64,000 nucleotides of DNA from Rhodobacter sp. (GCA_020637555.1 JACKKF010000008.1:1-64000), one strand, 5' to 3'. Positions 23,942-32,667 are shown, counted from the first letter of the stretch. The notes: a model not told the origin generated them from the letters alone. Numbers and translations are program-made.

Positions 23942-24945
23942 AGCGCGGCCGCGACCATGCGGGTGATGTCGGCCAGACGGCAGGCATAGCCCCATTCGTT
24001 GTCATACCAGGCAAAGACCTTGACCTGGGTGCCGTTGACCACCAGCGTCGAGGGGCCGTCGATGATCGACGAGCGCGGATCATTGGTGAAATCGCTGGAC
24101 ACGAGGGGGCGGGTCTCGAATCCCAGAATGCCCTTCAGCGGCCCCTCGGCGGCCGCGCGCAACAGGGCGTTCACCTCGTCCGCGCTGGTCTTGCGCCGGA
24201 CCTCGAACACGCAGTCCGTGATCGAGGCGTTGAGCAACGGCACCCGCACCGCATGGCCGTTCAACCGCCCCTTGAGTTCGGGATAGATCAGCGTGATCGC
24301 GCTGGCGCTTCCGGTCGTCGTGGGGATCAGGTTGGTCAGGGCCGAACGCGCGCGCCGCATGTCCTTGGCGGGGCGATCGACGATCGTCTGGGTATTGGTG
24401 ACATCATGGATCGTGGTGATCGAGCCGTGGCGGATACCCAGCCCCTCGTGGATCACCTTGACCACCGGCGCCAGGCAGTTGGTGGTGCACGAGGCCGCGG
24501 TGACCAGGCGTTGCGATCCGTCATAAAGCGCGTGGTTCACGCCATAGACCAGGTTCAACGCTCCGCCGTCCTTGACCGGGGCGCTGACGATCACGGTTTT
24601 CACCCCCGCCGCGTAATAGGGGGCGATGCGGGCGGCGGTCTTGAACACGCCGGTGCAGTCGATGACCAGATCGACCCCCAGCGCGGCCAGGGGCAGGTCC
24701 TCGATCCGGCGGGCATGGGTCAGGCGGATCGACCTGCCCCCCAGCACCAGCGCCTCGGTCTCGGCCGCGACGGGCGTCGTCCAGCGGCCATGAACGCTGT
24801 CGAACTCCATCAGGAGGGCGTGCTGCTCCGCATCCCCGACCGGGTCGTTCAACAGCACGATCTCGCCCCCCGCGCCCGTATCGATCAGGTCGCGCAGCAC
24901 GAGTTTTCCGATCCGGCCGAGGCCGTTCAACGCAATACGGGGCAT
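23938..24945 (-). CDS. gapdh: ArsJ-associated glyceraldehyde-3-phosphate dehydrogenase
   Basis: 335 aa. The N-terminal NAD fold begins IALNGLGRIGKL. Catalytic Cys153 lies in ASCTTNC and His180 in TTIHDVTN. The C-terminal WYDNEWGYACR is present. In ars operons this enzyme uses arsenate in place of phosphate and forms 1-arseno-3-phosphoglycerate, the ArsJ substrate. It starts 4 bases after the stop of the ArsR-ArsC fusion and overlaps arsJ, so the three are one message. Confidence 0.93.
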   Translation of the reverse strand: MPRIALNGLGRIGKLVLRDLIDTGAGGEIVLLNDPVGDAEQHALLMEFDSVHGRWTTPVAAETEALVLGGRSIRLTHARRIEDLPLAALGVDLVIDCTGVFKTAARIAPYYAAGVKTVIVSAPVKDGGALNLVYGVNHALYDGSQRLVTAASCTTNCLAPVVKVIHEGLGIRHGSITTIHDVTNTQTIVDRPAKDMRRARSALTNLIPTTTGSASAITLIYPELKGRLNGHAVRVPLLNASITDCVFEVRRKTSADEVNALLRAAAEGPLKGILGFETRPLVSSDFTNDPRSSIIDGPSTLVVNGTQVKVFAWYDNEWGYACRLADITRMVAAAL

Positions 24946-24949
24946 GGGG

Positions 24950-25777
24950 TCAGTCCTGTGAGAGAGCATCGACAGAGGTTTGCAGCGCCAACCGGTCCAG
25001 GCTGGCGAGAGGCAGCGCGACAAAGGCCGCGATTCGGCGACGCATCGCAGCATAGGTCTGGGCAAAGGCCAGCGCCTTTTCGGCATCCGTGCCCTGGACC
25101 TTGACGGGGTCCGGCAGGCCCCAATGGCCGGTGATCGGCTGTCCGGGCCAGGGCGGGCATTCCTCGGCGGCGGCGGTATCGCAAACGGTAAAGACAAAAT
25201 CCATGATCGGCGCGCCGGGGTCCTGGAACTCGTGGATGGATTTCGACCGCAGGCCGGACACGTCGTGATCGTTGCGCCTGAGAACCTCCAGCGCCATCGG
25301 GTTCGGTCCGCGGGCCGGTCGTGTTCCTGCCGAATACGCGGTGAACCGCCCCTGCCCGAGGTCCCGCAGCAGCGCCTCGGCAAACAGCGACCGGGCGGAA
25401 TTGCCCGAACAGAGGAACAGAACGGTCCGGGTGGCAAGGGGCCTGTCCCCGGGCGCGGCGAGCGGGGGGGCGAGCGGTCCCAGCAAATCCGGCCGCCCCC
25501 GTCCGACATCGAGCGCCAGATACCCGATCAGCGCCTGGGCGCGGTCGAGCGCGACGGAATAGTGCAGCGAGCGGCCCTGCCGTTCGACCCCCACCAATCC
25601 CGCCGCGGTCAGATCCGCAAGGTGATGGGACAGCGTGTTGGGCTTGAAGCCCAGCGTCTGGGCGATCTCGGTCGGGCGGACCCCGCGCGGGGCGAAGCGC
25701 ATGAGCAGACGGAAGACAGCCAGACGGTCAGGATGACCGAGGGTGGCAAAGGCGTGGGCGGCGGCAATTTGTTCCAT
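24950..25777 (-). CDS. ArsR repressor fused to thioredoxin-type arsenate reductase ArsC
   Basis: 275 aa. Residues 1-95 are a winged helix of the ArsR family (ATLGHPDRLAVFRLL, PTEIAQTLGFKPNTLSHHL). Residues 117-275 are a low-molecular-weight phosphatase fold arsenate reductase: FLCSGNSARS gives Cys123-X5-Arg129, and GLPDPV supplies the acid. Cys199 and Cys207 match the second and third cysteines of the Staphylococcus-type redox relay. The ArsR part has no cysteine at all, so the usual arsenite-binding CxC is missing and any sensing must use another site. The start codon lies inside a palindromic operator. Confidence 0.9.
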   Translation of the reverse strand: MEQIAAAHAFATLGHPDRLAVFRLLMRFAPRGVRPTEIAQTLGFKPNTLSHHLADLTAAGLVGVERQGRSLHYSVALDRAQALIGYLALDVGRGRPDLLGPLAPPLAAPGDRPLATRTVLFLCSGNSARSLFAEALLRDLGQGRFTAYSAGTRPARGPNPMALEVLRRNDHDVSGLRSKSIHEFQDPGAPIMDFVFTVCDTAAAEECPPWPGQPITGHWGLPDPVKVQGTDAEKALAFAQTYAAMRRRIAAFVALPLASLDRLALQTSVDALSQD

Positions 25778-25799
25778 AATTCCTGAATACAGGAATTAT
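25776..25799 (-). promoter_or_regulatory. Palindromic ArsR-type operator on the start codon of arsRC
   Basis: ATAATTCCTG-AATA-CAGGAATTAT is a perfect 10-bp inverted repeat. Its gene-proximal arm contains the first two bases of the ATG (ATTATG, ATG at 25777-25775). No ribosome-binding site separates it from the ATG, so the message may be leaderless or start very close by. The repeat also contains GATAAT/TATTCA -10-like sequences. Confidence 0.75.
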
Positions 25800-25836
25800 C
25801 ACGCCGGTCGAGTGAAGATTTGATGACAGCCGCCGG

Positions 25837-26856
25837 TCAGTCCGGAAAGGCGCCGCGTGTGCGGTTGGCGATGGCCACCAGCGACAGCATCACCGGCACT
25901 TCGACCAGAACGCCGACCACCGTGGCCAGCGCCGCACCCGAATTCAGCCCGAACAGGCCGATGGCCACCGCGACCGCCAGCTCAAAGAAGTTGGAGGTGC
26001 CGATCAGCGCGCAGGGCGCGGCGATCCGGTGCGGCACCCGCCAGGCCCAGGCCCAGGCATAGCCCAGCGCGAAGATGCCATAGGATTGCAGCACGATCGG
26101 CACGGCGATCAGCGCGATCACCAGGGGTTGCGCCAGAATGACCGGCGCCTGGAAGCCGAACAGCAACACCACCGTCAGCAAGAGCCCCGCCACCGAGGCC
26201 GGCTTGATGCGCGCGATGAACCCGGCGACCGCCCCGTCGCCGCCGCGCGCCATCAGGGTGCGGCGGGTCAGCGCGCCCGCGATCAGCGGAATGACGATAT
26301 AGAGCGCGACAGACAGGATCAGCGTCGCCCAGGGCACCGAGATATCCGTGACCCCCAGCAGAAACGCGACAATCGGGGCAAAGGCAAAGACCATGATCAG
26401 GTCGTTCACCGAGACCTGCACCAGCGTATAGGCCGGGTCCCCGCGCGTCAGCTGGGACCAGACGAACACCATCGCCGTGCAGGGGGCGGCGCCCAGCAGG
26501 ATCAGGCCGGCGACATAGTCGGACGCGGTCTCGGGCGCGATCCAGGCGGCAAAGACGTGGTTGAAGAACAGCACGCCCAGCGCCGCCATGGTAAAGGGCT
26601 TGATCGCCCAGTTCACCACCAGGGTGATGATCAGTCCCCTGGGTTTCTGGCCGACGTCCTTCAACGATCCCAGGTCGATGCCGATCATCATGGGATAGAC
26701 CATCGCCCAGATCAGCACCGCCACGACCAGATTGACCGAGGCGACCTCGAACCCCGCGAGGGTGGCGAACACCCCGGGCAGGAGATTGCCCAGCACCAGA
26801 CCGGCCACAATGCCGAGCGCGACCCAGAGGGTCAGCCATCGTTCGAACAGGCTCAT
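25837..26856 (-). CDS. acr3: Arsenite efflux permease Acr3
   Basis: 339 aa with ten membrane helices. The conserved Cys of the transport site is in LGAAPCTAMVFVWS, and the SYGIFALGYAWAWAWR and IGTSNFFELAVAVAIGLFGL segments are family hallmarks. ATG 26856 follows AGAGGC. It exports arsenite made by the ArsC domain. It lies upstream of arsRC on the same strand with a 59-bp gap that contains the operator, so it needs its own promoter, which was not identified between 26857 and 27007. Confidence 0.95.
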   Translation of the reverse strand: MSLFERWLTLWVALGIVAGLVLGNLLPGVFATLAGFEVASVNLVVAVLIWAMVYPMMIGIDLGSLKDVGQKPRGLIITLVVNWAIKPFTMAALGVLFFNHVFAAWIAPETASDYVAGLILLGAAPCTAMVFVWSQLTRGDPAYTLVQVSVNDLIMVFAFAPIVAFLLGVTDISVPWATLILSVALYIVIPLIAGALTRRTLMARGGDGAVAGFIARIKPASVAGLLLTVVLLFGFQAPVILAQPLVIALIAVPIVLQSYGIFALGYAWAWAWRVPHRIAAPCALIGTSNFFELAVAVAIGLFGLNSGAALATVVGVLVEVPVMLSLVAIANRTRGAFPD

Positions 26857-27007
26857 GCCGATGCCTCTGTTTCGCCCGGGGCCAGGGGGCGCCGCGCCGG
26901 GTCCTGCGCCCGCGATAGACCACGGCGGCGGGCAAGGCAACCGCCTGGCACCCTGCCCCGCACCGCCTGGAACCCCGCCCTGCCCCGCGCGCGGGCCGGC
27001 CGCCGGC

Positions 27008-28159
27008 CTAGTCGGCCGCGAAACGGGCGACCTGGGTGTGGTAATGCTGCAAGGCCGGCTCGTTGCGGCCAAAGACAAAGGCTTCGTTGGCCTTCGAGCT
27101 CAAGGTCTTCTGGATCTGAAAGCCCATGTTGTAGTCCTCGTCGCGCACGGCCTTGAGGGTCATCTGGCTGAACGCCTCGGTCGCGGCCTTTTCGGCGTCG
27201 GTTTCGGGCACACGGGCGGTCATGATGGATTGGCGGGTGATGGTCGTCTCGGGCGTGGGGCCCGGAAAGACCTGGCTGACCAGGCAGTGATCGCCCACCA
27301 CGCCGGAAATCGAGGTGTTCGGAAAGACCGAATGAATGAGGCGGATATGCTCGGACGGATCGCCCCAGTCGTCCTCGGGCTTGCGGGCGATCTGCAGCAG
27401 CGACTTGCGACCGAAGACCAGCCGCTGATGCGGCCCGTAGGTGTCGTGCAGCATCAGGTTGCCGACGGTATATTTGCCCACCGTCTCGGCGTGCAGGGTG
27501 TTGTGATGATAGGCTTCCAGATAGCCGTCCCAACAGACCTTCCAGCCCGGGCCCTCGATCTCGCGCTGGGTGTGCAGATGCCAGTTCGCCAGATCGAGCG
27601 TTTCCAGCTCATAAGCGAAATCGCCCAGCCAGTCGTCGATGTCGAACGTCTTTCCCGGGGTCAGGCAGACCCAGACCAGACCCGCCTTTTCGACGCAGGG
27701 CAATTCGCGCAGGCCCAGCGTGGCGACATCGACCTCGCCAAAGGTCTTGCCGCCATACATGCTGATCAGCGCGCCCTTGGTGTCATACACCCAGGCGTGA
27801 TAGGGGCACGAGAACTGCCGCGCCTGTCCCCGCCCGTTGGCGCAGACCGGCGCCCCGCGATGCCGGCAGGCGTTCAGAAAGGCATGGGCCACCCCGTCGC
27901 CGTCGCGCGTGACGATGACCGGCGTGCCGCAGACCTCGGTCGCGCGGTAGCTGTTGGGTTCGGCGATCTCGATCGACAGGACCAGCGCCAGGGGCTTTTC
28001 GCGAAAGATCTTCTCGACCTCGTGGCGGTAGCGCGCGGGATCGGTATAGGCCGAGACATCCAGCGCATAGGTGGATGCCGCCTGATCGGTGGTGCGGTTG
28101 ACGAAATGGGTCACGGCGCGGCGCGCCATGTCCATCGTTTCCTGCATCGGTCGGGTCAT
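27008..28159 (-). CDS. Rieske ring-hydroxylating oxygenase, catalytic (alpha) subunit
   Basis: 383 aa; ATG 28159 follows GGGAG. The Rieske [2Fe-2S] ligands are Cys98, His100, Cys118 and His121 (CRHRGAPVC...CPYHAW). The mononuclear iron site has Asp211, His218 and His223 in DGYLEAYHHNTLH, and an acidic ligand probably in RDEDYNMGF near the end. Such enzymes insert oxygen into or demethylate their substrate using electrons from a separate reductase. No ferredoxin or reductase gene is in the locus, so that partner must be elsewhere. It is the last gene of the dctP-dctQ-dctM-NTF2 operon. The substrate is unknown. Confidence 0.88.
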   Translation of the reverse strand: MTRPMQETMDMARRAVTHFVNRTTDQAASTYALDVSAYTDPARYRHEVEKIFREKPLALVLSIEIAEPNSYRATEVCGTPVIVTRDGDGVAHAFLNACRHRGAPVCANGRGQARQFSCPYHAWVYDTKGALISMYGGKTFGEVDVATLGLRELPCVEKAGLVWVCLTPGKTFDIDDWLGDFAYELETLDLANWHLHTQREIEGPGWKVCWDGYLEAYHHNTLHAETVGKYTVGNLMLHDTYGPHQRLVFGRKSLLQIARKPEDDWGDPSEHIRLIHSVFPNTSISGVVGDHCLVSQVFPGPTPETTITRQSIMTARVPETDAEKAATEAFSQMTLKAVRDEDYNMGFQIQKTLSSKANEAFVFGRNEPALQHYHTQVARFAAD

Positions 28160-28169
28160 GACTTGCTCC

Positions 28170-28727
28170 CTAGCTGTGGGCGCGCCGGGCCGCGAAGGCG
28201 CGCCAGGTGTCCGAGGATTCCGGGTAATCTGCGGCGACACGGCCTTCGCTCACCACCACACGGTCCGGTCGGGTCAGGGCCTGGGCGTAATCCGCCGCCG
28301 GCACATAATAGAAGAAATGCAGCACGCGGCGGGCAATGCGCCAGGCGCCCTCCTCGAGCCGGTAGGCATCGTCATAGCGCAGGGCGGCCAGGCTCTGGGT
28401 GCCGTTGGGCGTGGTCTCGGCATGGCAGAAGATGGTGCCCGTCGCCTCGGTATCGGACTGAAAGCGGATCACCGGATCATGCGTCCAGTGGAAACCCGGC
28501 CCGCGGATCCCCAGAACGCCGTCGAACATGGCGATGATGGCGGCGCGACCGCTGGCGCGCATGGACCCGTTGGGCGTATCCAGCACCGCGTCCTCGGTGA
28601 ACAGGCTGCCCAGAAGGTCCAGATCGCGCATGTCGCAGGCCACGGCGTAATGCGCGCTGAGTTCGGTGATGGCGTTGCGGGCCTCCAGGCGCGCAAGACG
28701 GGATTCAAGGCTCAGGGCGTGGGTCAT
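28170..28727 (-). CDS. NTF2/SnoaL-like protein, probable small partner of the oxygenase
   Basis: 185 aa with an alpha+beta cone fold pattern: LARLEARNAITELSAHYAVACDMRD, LFTEDAVLDTPNG and WTHDPVIRFQSDTEATG. Members of this SnoaL_4-like group are often found next to Rieske oxygenases and resemble their beta subunits or act as lyases or isomerases. It lies 10 bases upstream of the Rieske gene and 9 bases downstream of dctM. A structural role as beta subunit is inferred from position only. Confidence 0.75.
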   Translation of the reverse strand: MTHALSLESRLARLEARNAITELSAHYAVACDMRDLDLLGSLFTEDAVLDTPNGSMRASGRAAIIAMFDGVLGIRGPGFHWTHDPVIRFQSDTEATGTIFCHAETTPNGTQSLAALRYDDAYRLEEGAWRIARRVLHFFYYVPAADYAQALTRPDRVVVSEGRVAADYPESSDTWRAFAARRAHS

Positions 28728-28736
28728 CGTGCCTCG

Positions 28737-30032
28737 TCAACGCTGATAGATGAAATCGGGCAGCCAGGTCGCCAGACCGGGAAACACGATCAACAAGACG
28801 ATCAGCAGCAGCATCGCGCCCAGAAAGGGCGTGGCGCCGATGCAGACGTCGCGAAAGGGGGCGCCGGTGCTGCGGATACCCTGAACGACAAACAGGTTCA
28901 CGCCGATCGGCGGCGTGATCAGCGCGGCCTCCATCAGCAGCACCACGATCACGCCGAACCAGATCGGATCGTAGCCCATCGACGTGACCAGCGGAAAGAC
29001 GATGCCGATGGTGGTCAGCATCATCGAGAAGGTTTCCATGAACATGCCGATGACCAGATAGAAGATCACCACCACGACCATCAGTTGCCAGGGTTGCAGG
29101 CCCAGATCGGCGACCAGCTGCGTCGCGGCCTGGATCGCGCCGAAATAGCCCACGACGATATTCAGGATCATCGCCGCCAGGATGATCAGCATGATCATCG
29201 ACGTGGTGCGCACGGTCCCCTCGAAACTGTCCAGCAGCATCTGCAGGGACAGCGTGCGGTTCGCCGCCGCCAGGATCAGCGACAGCACCACGCCGATCGA
29301 CGCTGCTTCGGTGGGCGTGGCAAGCCCGGCATAGATCGTGCCGATCACCCCCAGGAAGATCACCAGCGGCGGGCCCAGATCCTTGAGCGCGCGGATCCGT
29401 TCGGCCCAGCTTGCGCGCACCGGCTGGCCGGCCAGTCCCGGCCGCACCAGGCACAGCCCGCCGATCACCGCGGAAAACAGCGCCGCCAGCAGAAGCCCGG
29501 GAACGATGCCCGCCATGTAGAGTTCCGGCACCGAGGATTGCGTGAGCACGCCGTAGACGATCAGCGTCACCGACGGCGGGATCAGGATGCCCAGCGTGCC
29601 CCCCGCCGCGATCGAGCCCAGGAACAGCGCCTCGTCATAGCCGTTGCGGGCAATTTCGGGATAGGCCACCGTGCCGATGGTGGCCGAGGTCGCGACGCTG
29701 GACCCCGATGTCGCGGCAAAGATCGCCGAGGCACCGATATTCGCGTGCATCAGGCCGCCCGGCAGCCACGAGATCCATTTCGCCACCGCGCCATACATGC
29801 GCGCGGCAATGCCCGAGCGCAGATTGATCTCGCCCAGCAGCACGAACAGCGGAATCGACAGCAGCAGATACTGGCTGGATTTCTCCCACAGGAAACCGCC
29901 GAAGGTGCGTTGCAGCCGTCCGGCGTTCCAGATGGTATCCATGACGATCGCCAGGTCTCCGAGGATCGCGGCGACCGGCAGCGACAGGGCGATCAGCAGG
30001 CCCAGGCCCAGGATGAAACCGAGACTTTTCAT
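28737..30032 (-). CDS. dctM: TRAP transporter large permease (DctM type)
   Basis: 431 aa with about 12 membrane helices. Family motifs include LLSIPLFVLLGEI, GSSVATSATIGTVAYPEI, GGTLGILIPPSVTLIVYGVLT and LATPTEAASIGV. The start at 30032 overlaps dctQ by four bases (ATGA). With DctQ it forms the sodium-driven membrane part of a TRAP importer for an organic acid. It sits between the binding-protein and oxygenase genes, which suggests it imports the oxygenase substrate. Confidence 0.93.
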   Translation of the reverse strand: MKSLGFILGLGLLIALSLPVAAILGDLAIVMDTIWNAGRLQRTFGGFLWEKSSQYLLLSIPLFVLLGEINLRSGIAARMYGAVAKWISWLPGGLMHANIGASAIFAATSGSSVATSATIGTVAYPEIARNGYDEALFLGSIAAGGTLGILIPPSVTLIVYGVLTQSSVPELYMAGIVPGLLLAALFSAVIGGLCLVRPGLAGQPVRASWAERIRALKDLGPPLVIFLGVIGTIYAGLATPTEAASIGVVLSLILAAANRTLSLQMLLDSFEGTVRTTSMIMLIILAAMILNIVVGYFGAIQAATQLVADLGLQPWQLMVVVVIFYLVIGMFMETFSMMLTTIGIVFPLVTSMGYDPIWFGVIVVLLMEAALITPPIGVNLFVVQGIRSTGAPFRDVCIGATPFLGAMLLLIVLLIVFPGLATWLPDFIYQR

Positions 30033-30586
30033 CCCTCGCGCTCCGCCGAGCCGGACACATGCGGAATGCCGGCGACATGGCCCACCCGCTGAACCTGCCC
30101 GCCCAGAAGCAGCACCAGCACATAAAGCGCCAGGAACACCAGGCACAGCAGGAAAAAGGCCAGTCCTGCCAGCCAGATGCTCTGCGGTATCCACAGCGGG
30201 GTCTGCAACGCGGTGCGCGCGCGCGAACCGAACAGCAGCGTTTCGTCCAGCGTGGCCCAGGCCCGCCAGGTCAGCACCGCGACAAAGGCCCCCAGCGCCA
30301 GCAACGAGGCCAGGTCCAGCCAGGCCCGGACCGTGGCGCCAAGCCGTTGATAGACCACGTCAATGCGCACATGGGCCCGGTTGAACAGCACATAGGCAAA
30401 GCCCCAGGTGGTCGCCACGGCAAAGACGTATTCCGATATTTCATAGATCGCCGGCGTCGAAATGCCGAACAGGTTGCGCGTCAGCACATCCGCGGTGGTT
30501 GCCAGGGCGATCAGCAGATAGCCCGCACCAAACAGCCAGACGCTGAACCGCGAGACCCGGTAAAGACCCGTATACAGGCTGTGCAT
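30029..30586 (-). CDS. dctQ: TRAP transporter small permease (DctQ type)
   Basis: 185 aa with four membrane helices and the family signature ISEYVFAVATTWGFAYVLFNRAHVRIDVVY. It overlaps dctM at ATGA and follows dctP after 63 bases that contain a hairpin. It is the helper subunit that docks to DctM. Confidence 0.9.
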   Translation of the reverse strand: MHSLYTGLYRVSRFSVWLFGAGYLLIALATTADVLTRNLFGISTPAIYEISEYVFAVATTWGFAYVLFNRAHVRIDVVYQRLGATVRAWLDLASLLALGAFVAVLTWRAWATLDETLLFGSRARTALQTPLWIPQSIWLAGLAFFLLCLVFLALYVLVLLLGGQVQRVGHVAGIPHVSGSAEREG

Positions 30587-30602
30587 GGCTCCCCCTCAAG
30601 CA

Positions 30603-30630
30603 CCCCGGCCCCTGCATTCTCGGGCCGGGG
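30603..30630 (-). terminator. Hairpin between dctP and dctQ
   Basis: A 9-bp perfect GC stem (GGGCCGGGG / CCCCGGCCC) with a 10-base loop and no T run. It probably trims expression of the permease genes relative to the binding protein, as in many transporter operons. Confidence 0.5.
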
Positions 30631-30649
30631 GTCGTTCCGCCGTGGCCCG

Positions 30650-31720
30650 TCAGGGCGTCGCGGTATAGCCGACGATCGGGCCGATGGTGGTGTTCCAGGC
30701 CTCGGCGCAGCCCGGCGAGCGTTCTTCGCAGCGTTGCGCCCAGGTGCCGATCACACCGCTTTCGATGCTGGCGCGCAACTGCTCCATCCCCGCCTGCGAC
30801 ATGGTCATCTGCCGCAGGTGGCCCGGTTCGCCGCGCGGGCACGGTCCGTCGGCCAGGCAGTTGATGCCGTCGGTGTCATCGCGGGCGGTGGCATCCCACA
30901 TCTCGGTTTCCAGGGCGGCGACCTGGGTTTCGATCAGGCTGCGGTCCTCATCGCTGAGCGCATTCCAGCTGTCGTTGTTCACGGCGAGGAACGACGCCGT
31001 ATACCCCAGCGCGACCTGAAGATCCGTGGTGGTGCCCTGTTGCCAGCTGGCGCTGTAGGCCGACAGCACGCCCGTCGCACCGCAATCCAGGGCCCCGCGT
31101 TCGAGGCTGGGCAGAACCTCGCCGAAGGCGACCGCGACGGGCACGGCATTCAGCGAATGGGTGATGAAATCGGTTGCCGAGGCGCCAAAGCTGCGGATCT
31201 TCAGCCCCTCGAAGAAGGACAGGTCCACCTGATCGGGCGTGTCGGCCGGGAACCGGCAGATCAGATGCGTCTGCGGCCAGGCGTAGAGCATCAGGATATG
31301 CGAGTTGAAGAGGCGCTGGAACTCGCCTTCCAGCACCGGACGATAGGCCTCCATCACCTGATGGAAGGTCGCAAGGTCCGGCGTCACGCCGACCAGGTCC
31401 GCGCCTTCGATCACGGGGCTGTCGGCGGCGACGTACAGAAACACCCCGTGGGCAAAGTCGAACGCGCCCGAGCGCAACTCGCGCATCACGGTGGTGCCGT
31501 CCATGCCCAGTTCGGTCAGCGGCCGCGCGGTCGCGGTCAGGCGCCCGCCCGAGGCCTCGGGCAGCGTCTGATTCCAGAACGGCCCTTCGTGATCCTGCCA
31601 GGGGGCCAGTCCGCCCCAGGTGCCGACCACCGCGAAGTTATGGCTTTCCTGCGCCGAGGCGCTCAGCGCCAGCCCGGCGGCCAATGCCGCACCCAGCGCA
31701 CCGATTTTCAGTCCCGTCAT
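30650..31720 (-). CDS. dctP: TRAP transporter solute-binding protein (DctP type)
   Basis: 356 aa. The signal peptide (residues 1-23) ends SASA, followed by the mature protein. The LRSGAFDFAHGVFLYVAADSP, GLKIRSFGASATDFITHSLNAVPVAVAFGEVLPSLERGALDC and GYTASFLAVNND segments fit the DctP fold. The ligand is probably a carboxylic acid; which one cannot be read. It is the first gene of the minus-strand operon and is divergent from the SDR gene, with shared operator sequences between them. Confidence 0.88.
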   Translation of the reverse strand: MTGLKIGALGAALAAGLALSASAQESHNFAVVGTWGGLAPWQDHEGPFWNQTLPEASGGRLTATARPLTELGMDGTTVMRELRSGAFDFAHGVFLYVAADSPVIEGADLVGVTPDLATFHQVMEAYRPVLEGEFQRLFNSHILMLYAWPQTHLICRFPADTPDQVDLSFFEGLKIRSFGASATDFITHSLNAVPVAVAFGEVLPSLERGALDCGATGVLSAYSASWQQGTTTDLQVALGYTASFLAVNNDSWNALSDEDRSLIETQVAALETEMWDATARDDTDGINCLADGPCPRGEPGHLRQMTMSQAGMEQLRASIESGVIGTWAQRCEERSPGCAEAWNTTIGPIVGYTATP

Positions 31721-31815
31721 GAATCCCTCCCAGACCTGGCGTTCCTCACTCTGCCCGGCTCCTCATGCCGGGCGGGGCCGCGGCGTTGCGATTCTCGCGG
31801 CCCCTCCATATTGTA

Positions 31816-31844
31816 TTGATTTCGATTAAATCGAAAGCAATAAT
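31816..31844 (+). promoter_or_regulatory. SDR promoter with a MarR-type operator in its spacer
   Basis: TTGATT (31816-31821) and AATAAT (31839-31844) are 17 bases apart. The spacer holds the perfect inverted repeat TTTCGAT-TAA-ATCGAAA (31820-31836). The same operator overlaps minus-strand promoter elements for dctP (TTGCTT, then TACAAT). A repressor bound here would block both directions. Confidence 0.6.
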
Positions 31845-31872
31845 TTCCTTGCGGGAATTCAAGGGGGAAATC

Positions 31873-32652
31873 ATGGACCTGGGCTTGTCCGGCCGTTCGG
31901 CCATCGTGTGCGGTTCAACGCGCGGTCTGGGCCGCGCCTGCGCCGAGGAGCTGTTGCGCGCGGGCGTGCACGTCGTGGTGAACGGGCGCAGCGCCGCATC
32001 GGTGGAACGCGCCGCCGCCGAAATGCGGGCCGAGACCGGGGGCGATGCCCGCCCCCTGGCCGCCGACCTGAACACCGAGACCGGCCGCGCGGCGCTTTTG
32101 TCCGCCTGCCCTGCCCCGGATATTCTGGTCAACAACAACGGCGGCCCCCCGTTTCGGGATTTTCGCACGCTGGACCGCGCGGCGCTGGAAACGGGGCTGG
32201 CGATGAACATGCTGACCCCGATCCAGTTGATCCAGGCGGTGATCGACGGCATGGCCCAGCGCGGGTTCGGCCGCATCGTCAACATCACCTCGGTCACGGT
32301 GAAGATGCCCGTCGCGGGGCTGGACCTGTCCAGCGGCGCGCGGGCCGGGCTGACGGCGTTCCTGTCGGGCATCGCCCGCACGGTGGCCGACAAGGGCGTG
32401 ACGATCAACCAGATCCTGCCCGGCTATTTCGCCACCGAACGCCTGCGCGAGGGGTTTCGCGCCAGCGCCGACGCCAGCGGTCAGCCGCTCGCCGCGGTGG
32501 AACAGGCCTGGAAGGACCAGGTGCCCGCGGCGCGGCTGGGCGATCCCGCCGAATTCGGCAAGGCCTGCGCATTCCTGTGCAGCGCGCATGCCAGCTACAT
32601 CACCGGACAGAACCTGCTGATCGACGGCGGGCTGTTCCGGGGCACGTTCTGA
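31873..32652 (+). CDS. Short-chain dehydrogenase/reductase with non-standard active site
   Basis: 259 aa; ATG follows AGGGGGAA. The Rossmann fold motif is GSTRGLGRACAEELL (TGxxxGxG class), with NNNGG near 88 and NITSV supplying the catalytic serine. The usual YxxxK is replaced: at the aligned place the protein reads SSGAR, so Tyr is Ser and Lys is Arg. The C-terminus ITGQNLLIDGGLF is normal. It may bind NAD(P) but use an altered mechanism. Similar FabG-like proteins without Tyr are known to me only as uncharacterised annotations. It heads a plus-strand pair with the NIPSNAP gene. Confidence 0.88.
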   Translation: MDLGLSGRSAIVCGSTRGLGRACAEELLRAGVHVVVNGRSAASVERAAAEMRAETGGDARPLAADLNTETGRAALLSACPAPDILVNNNGGPPFRDFRTLDRAALETGLAMNMLTPIQLIQAVIDGMAQRGFGRIVNITSVTVKMPVAGLDLSSGARAGLTAFLSGIARTVADKGVTINQILPGYFATERLREGFRASADASGQPLAAVEQAWKDQVPAARLGDPAEFGKACAFLCSAHASYITGQNLLIDGGLFRGTF

Positions 32653-32667
32653 GAGAGGGGTCTTTTC

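Noticed and set aside
28089..30092. Open frame of 667 codons on the plus strand
   Set aside because: Antisense to the Rieske, NTF2-like and dctM genes; low-complexity translation.
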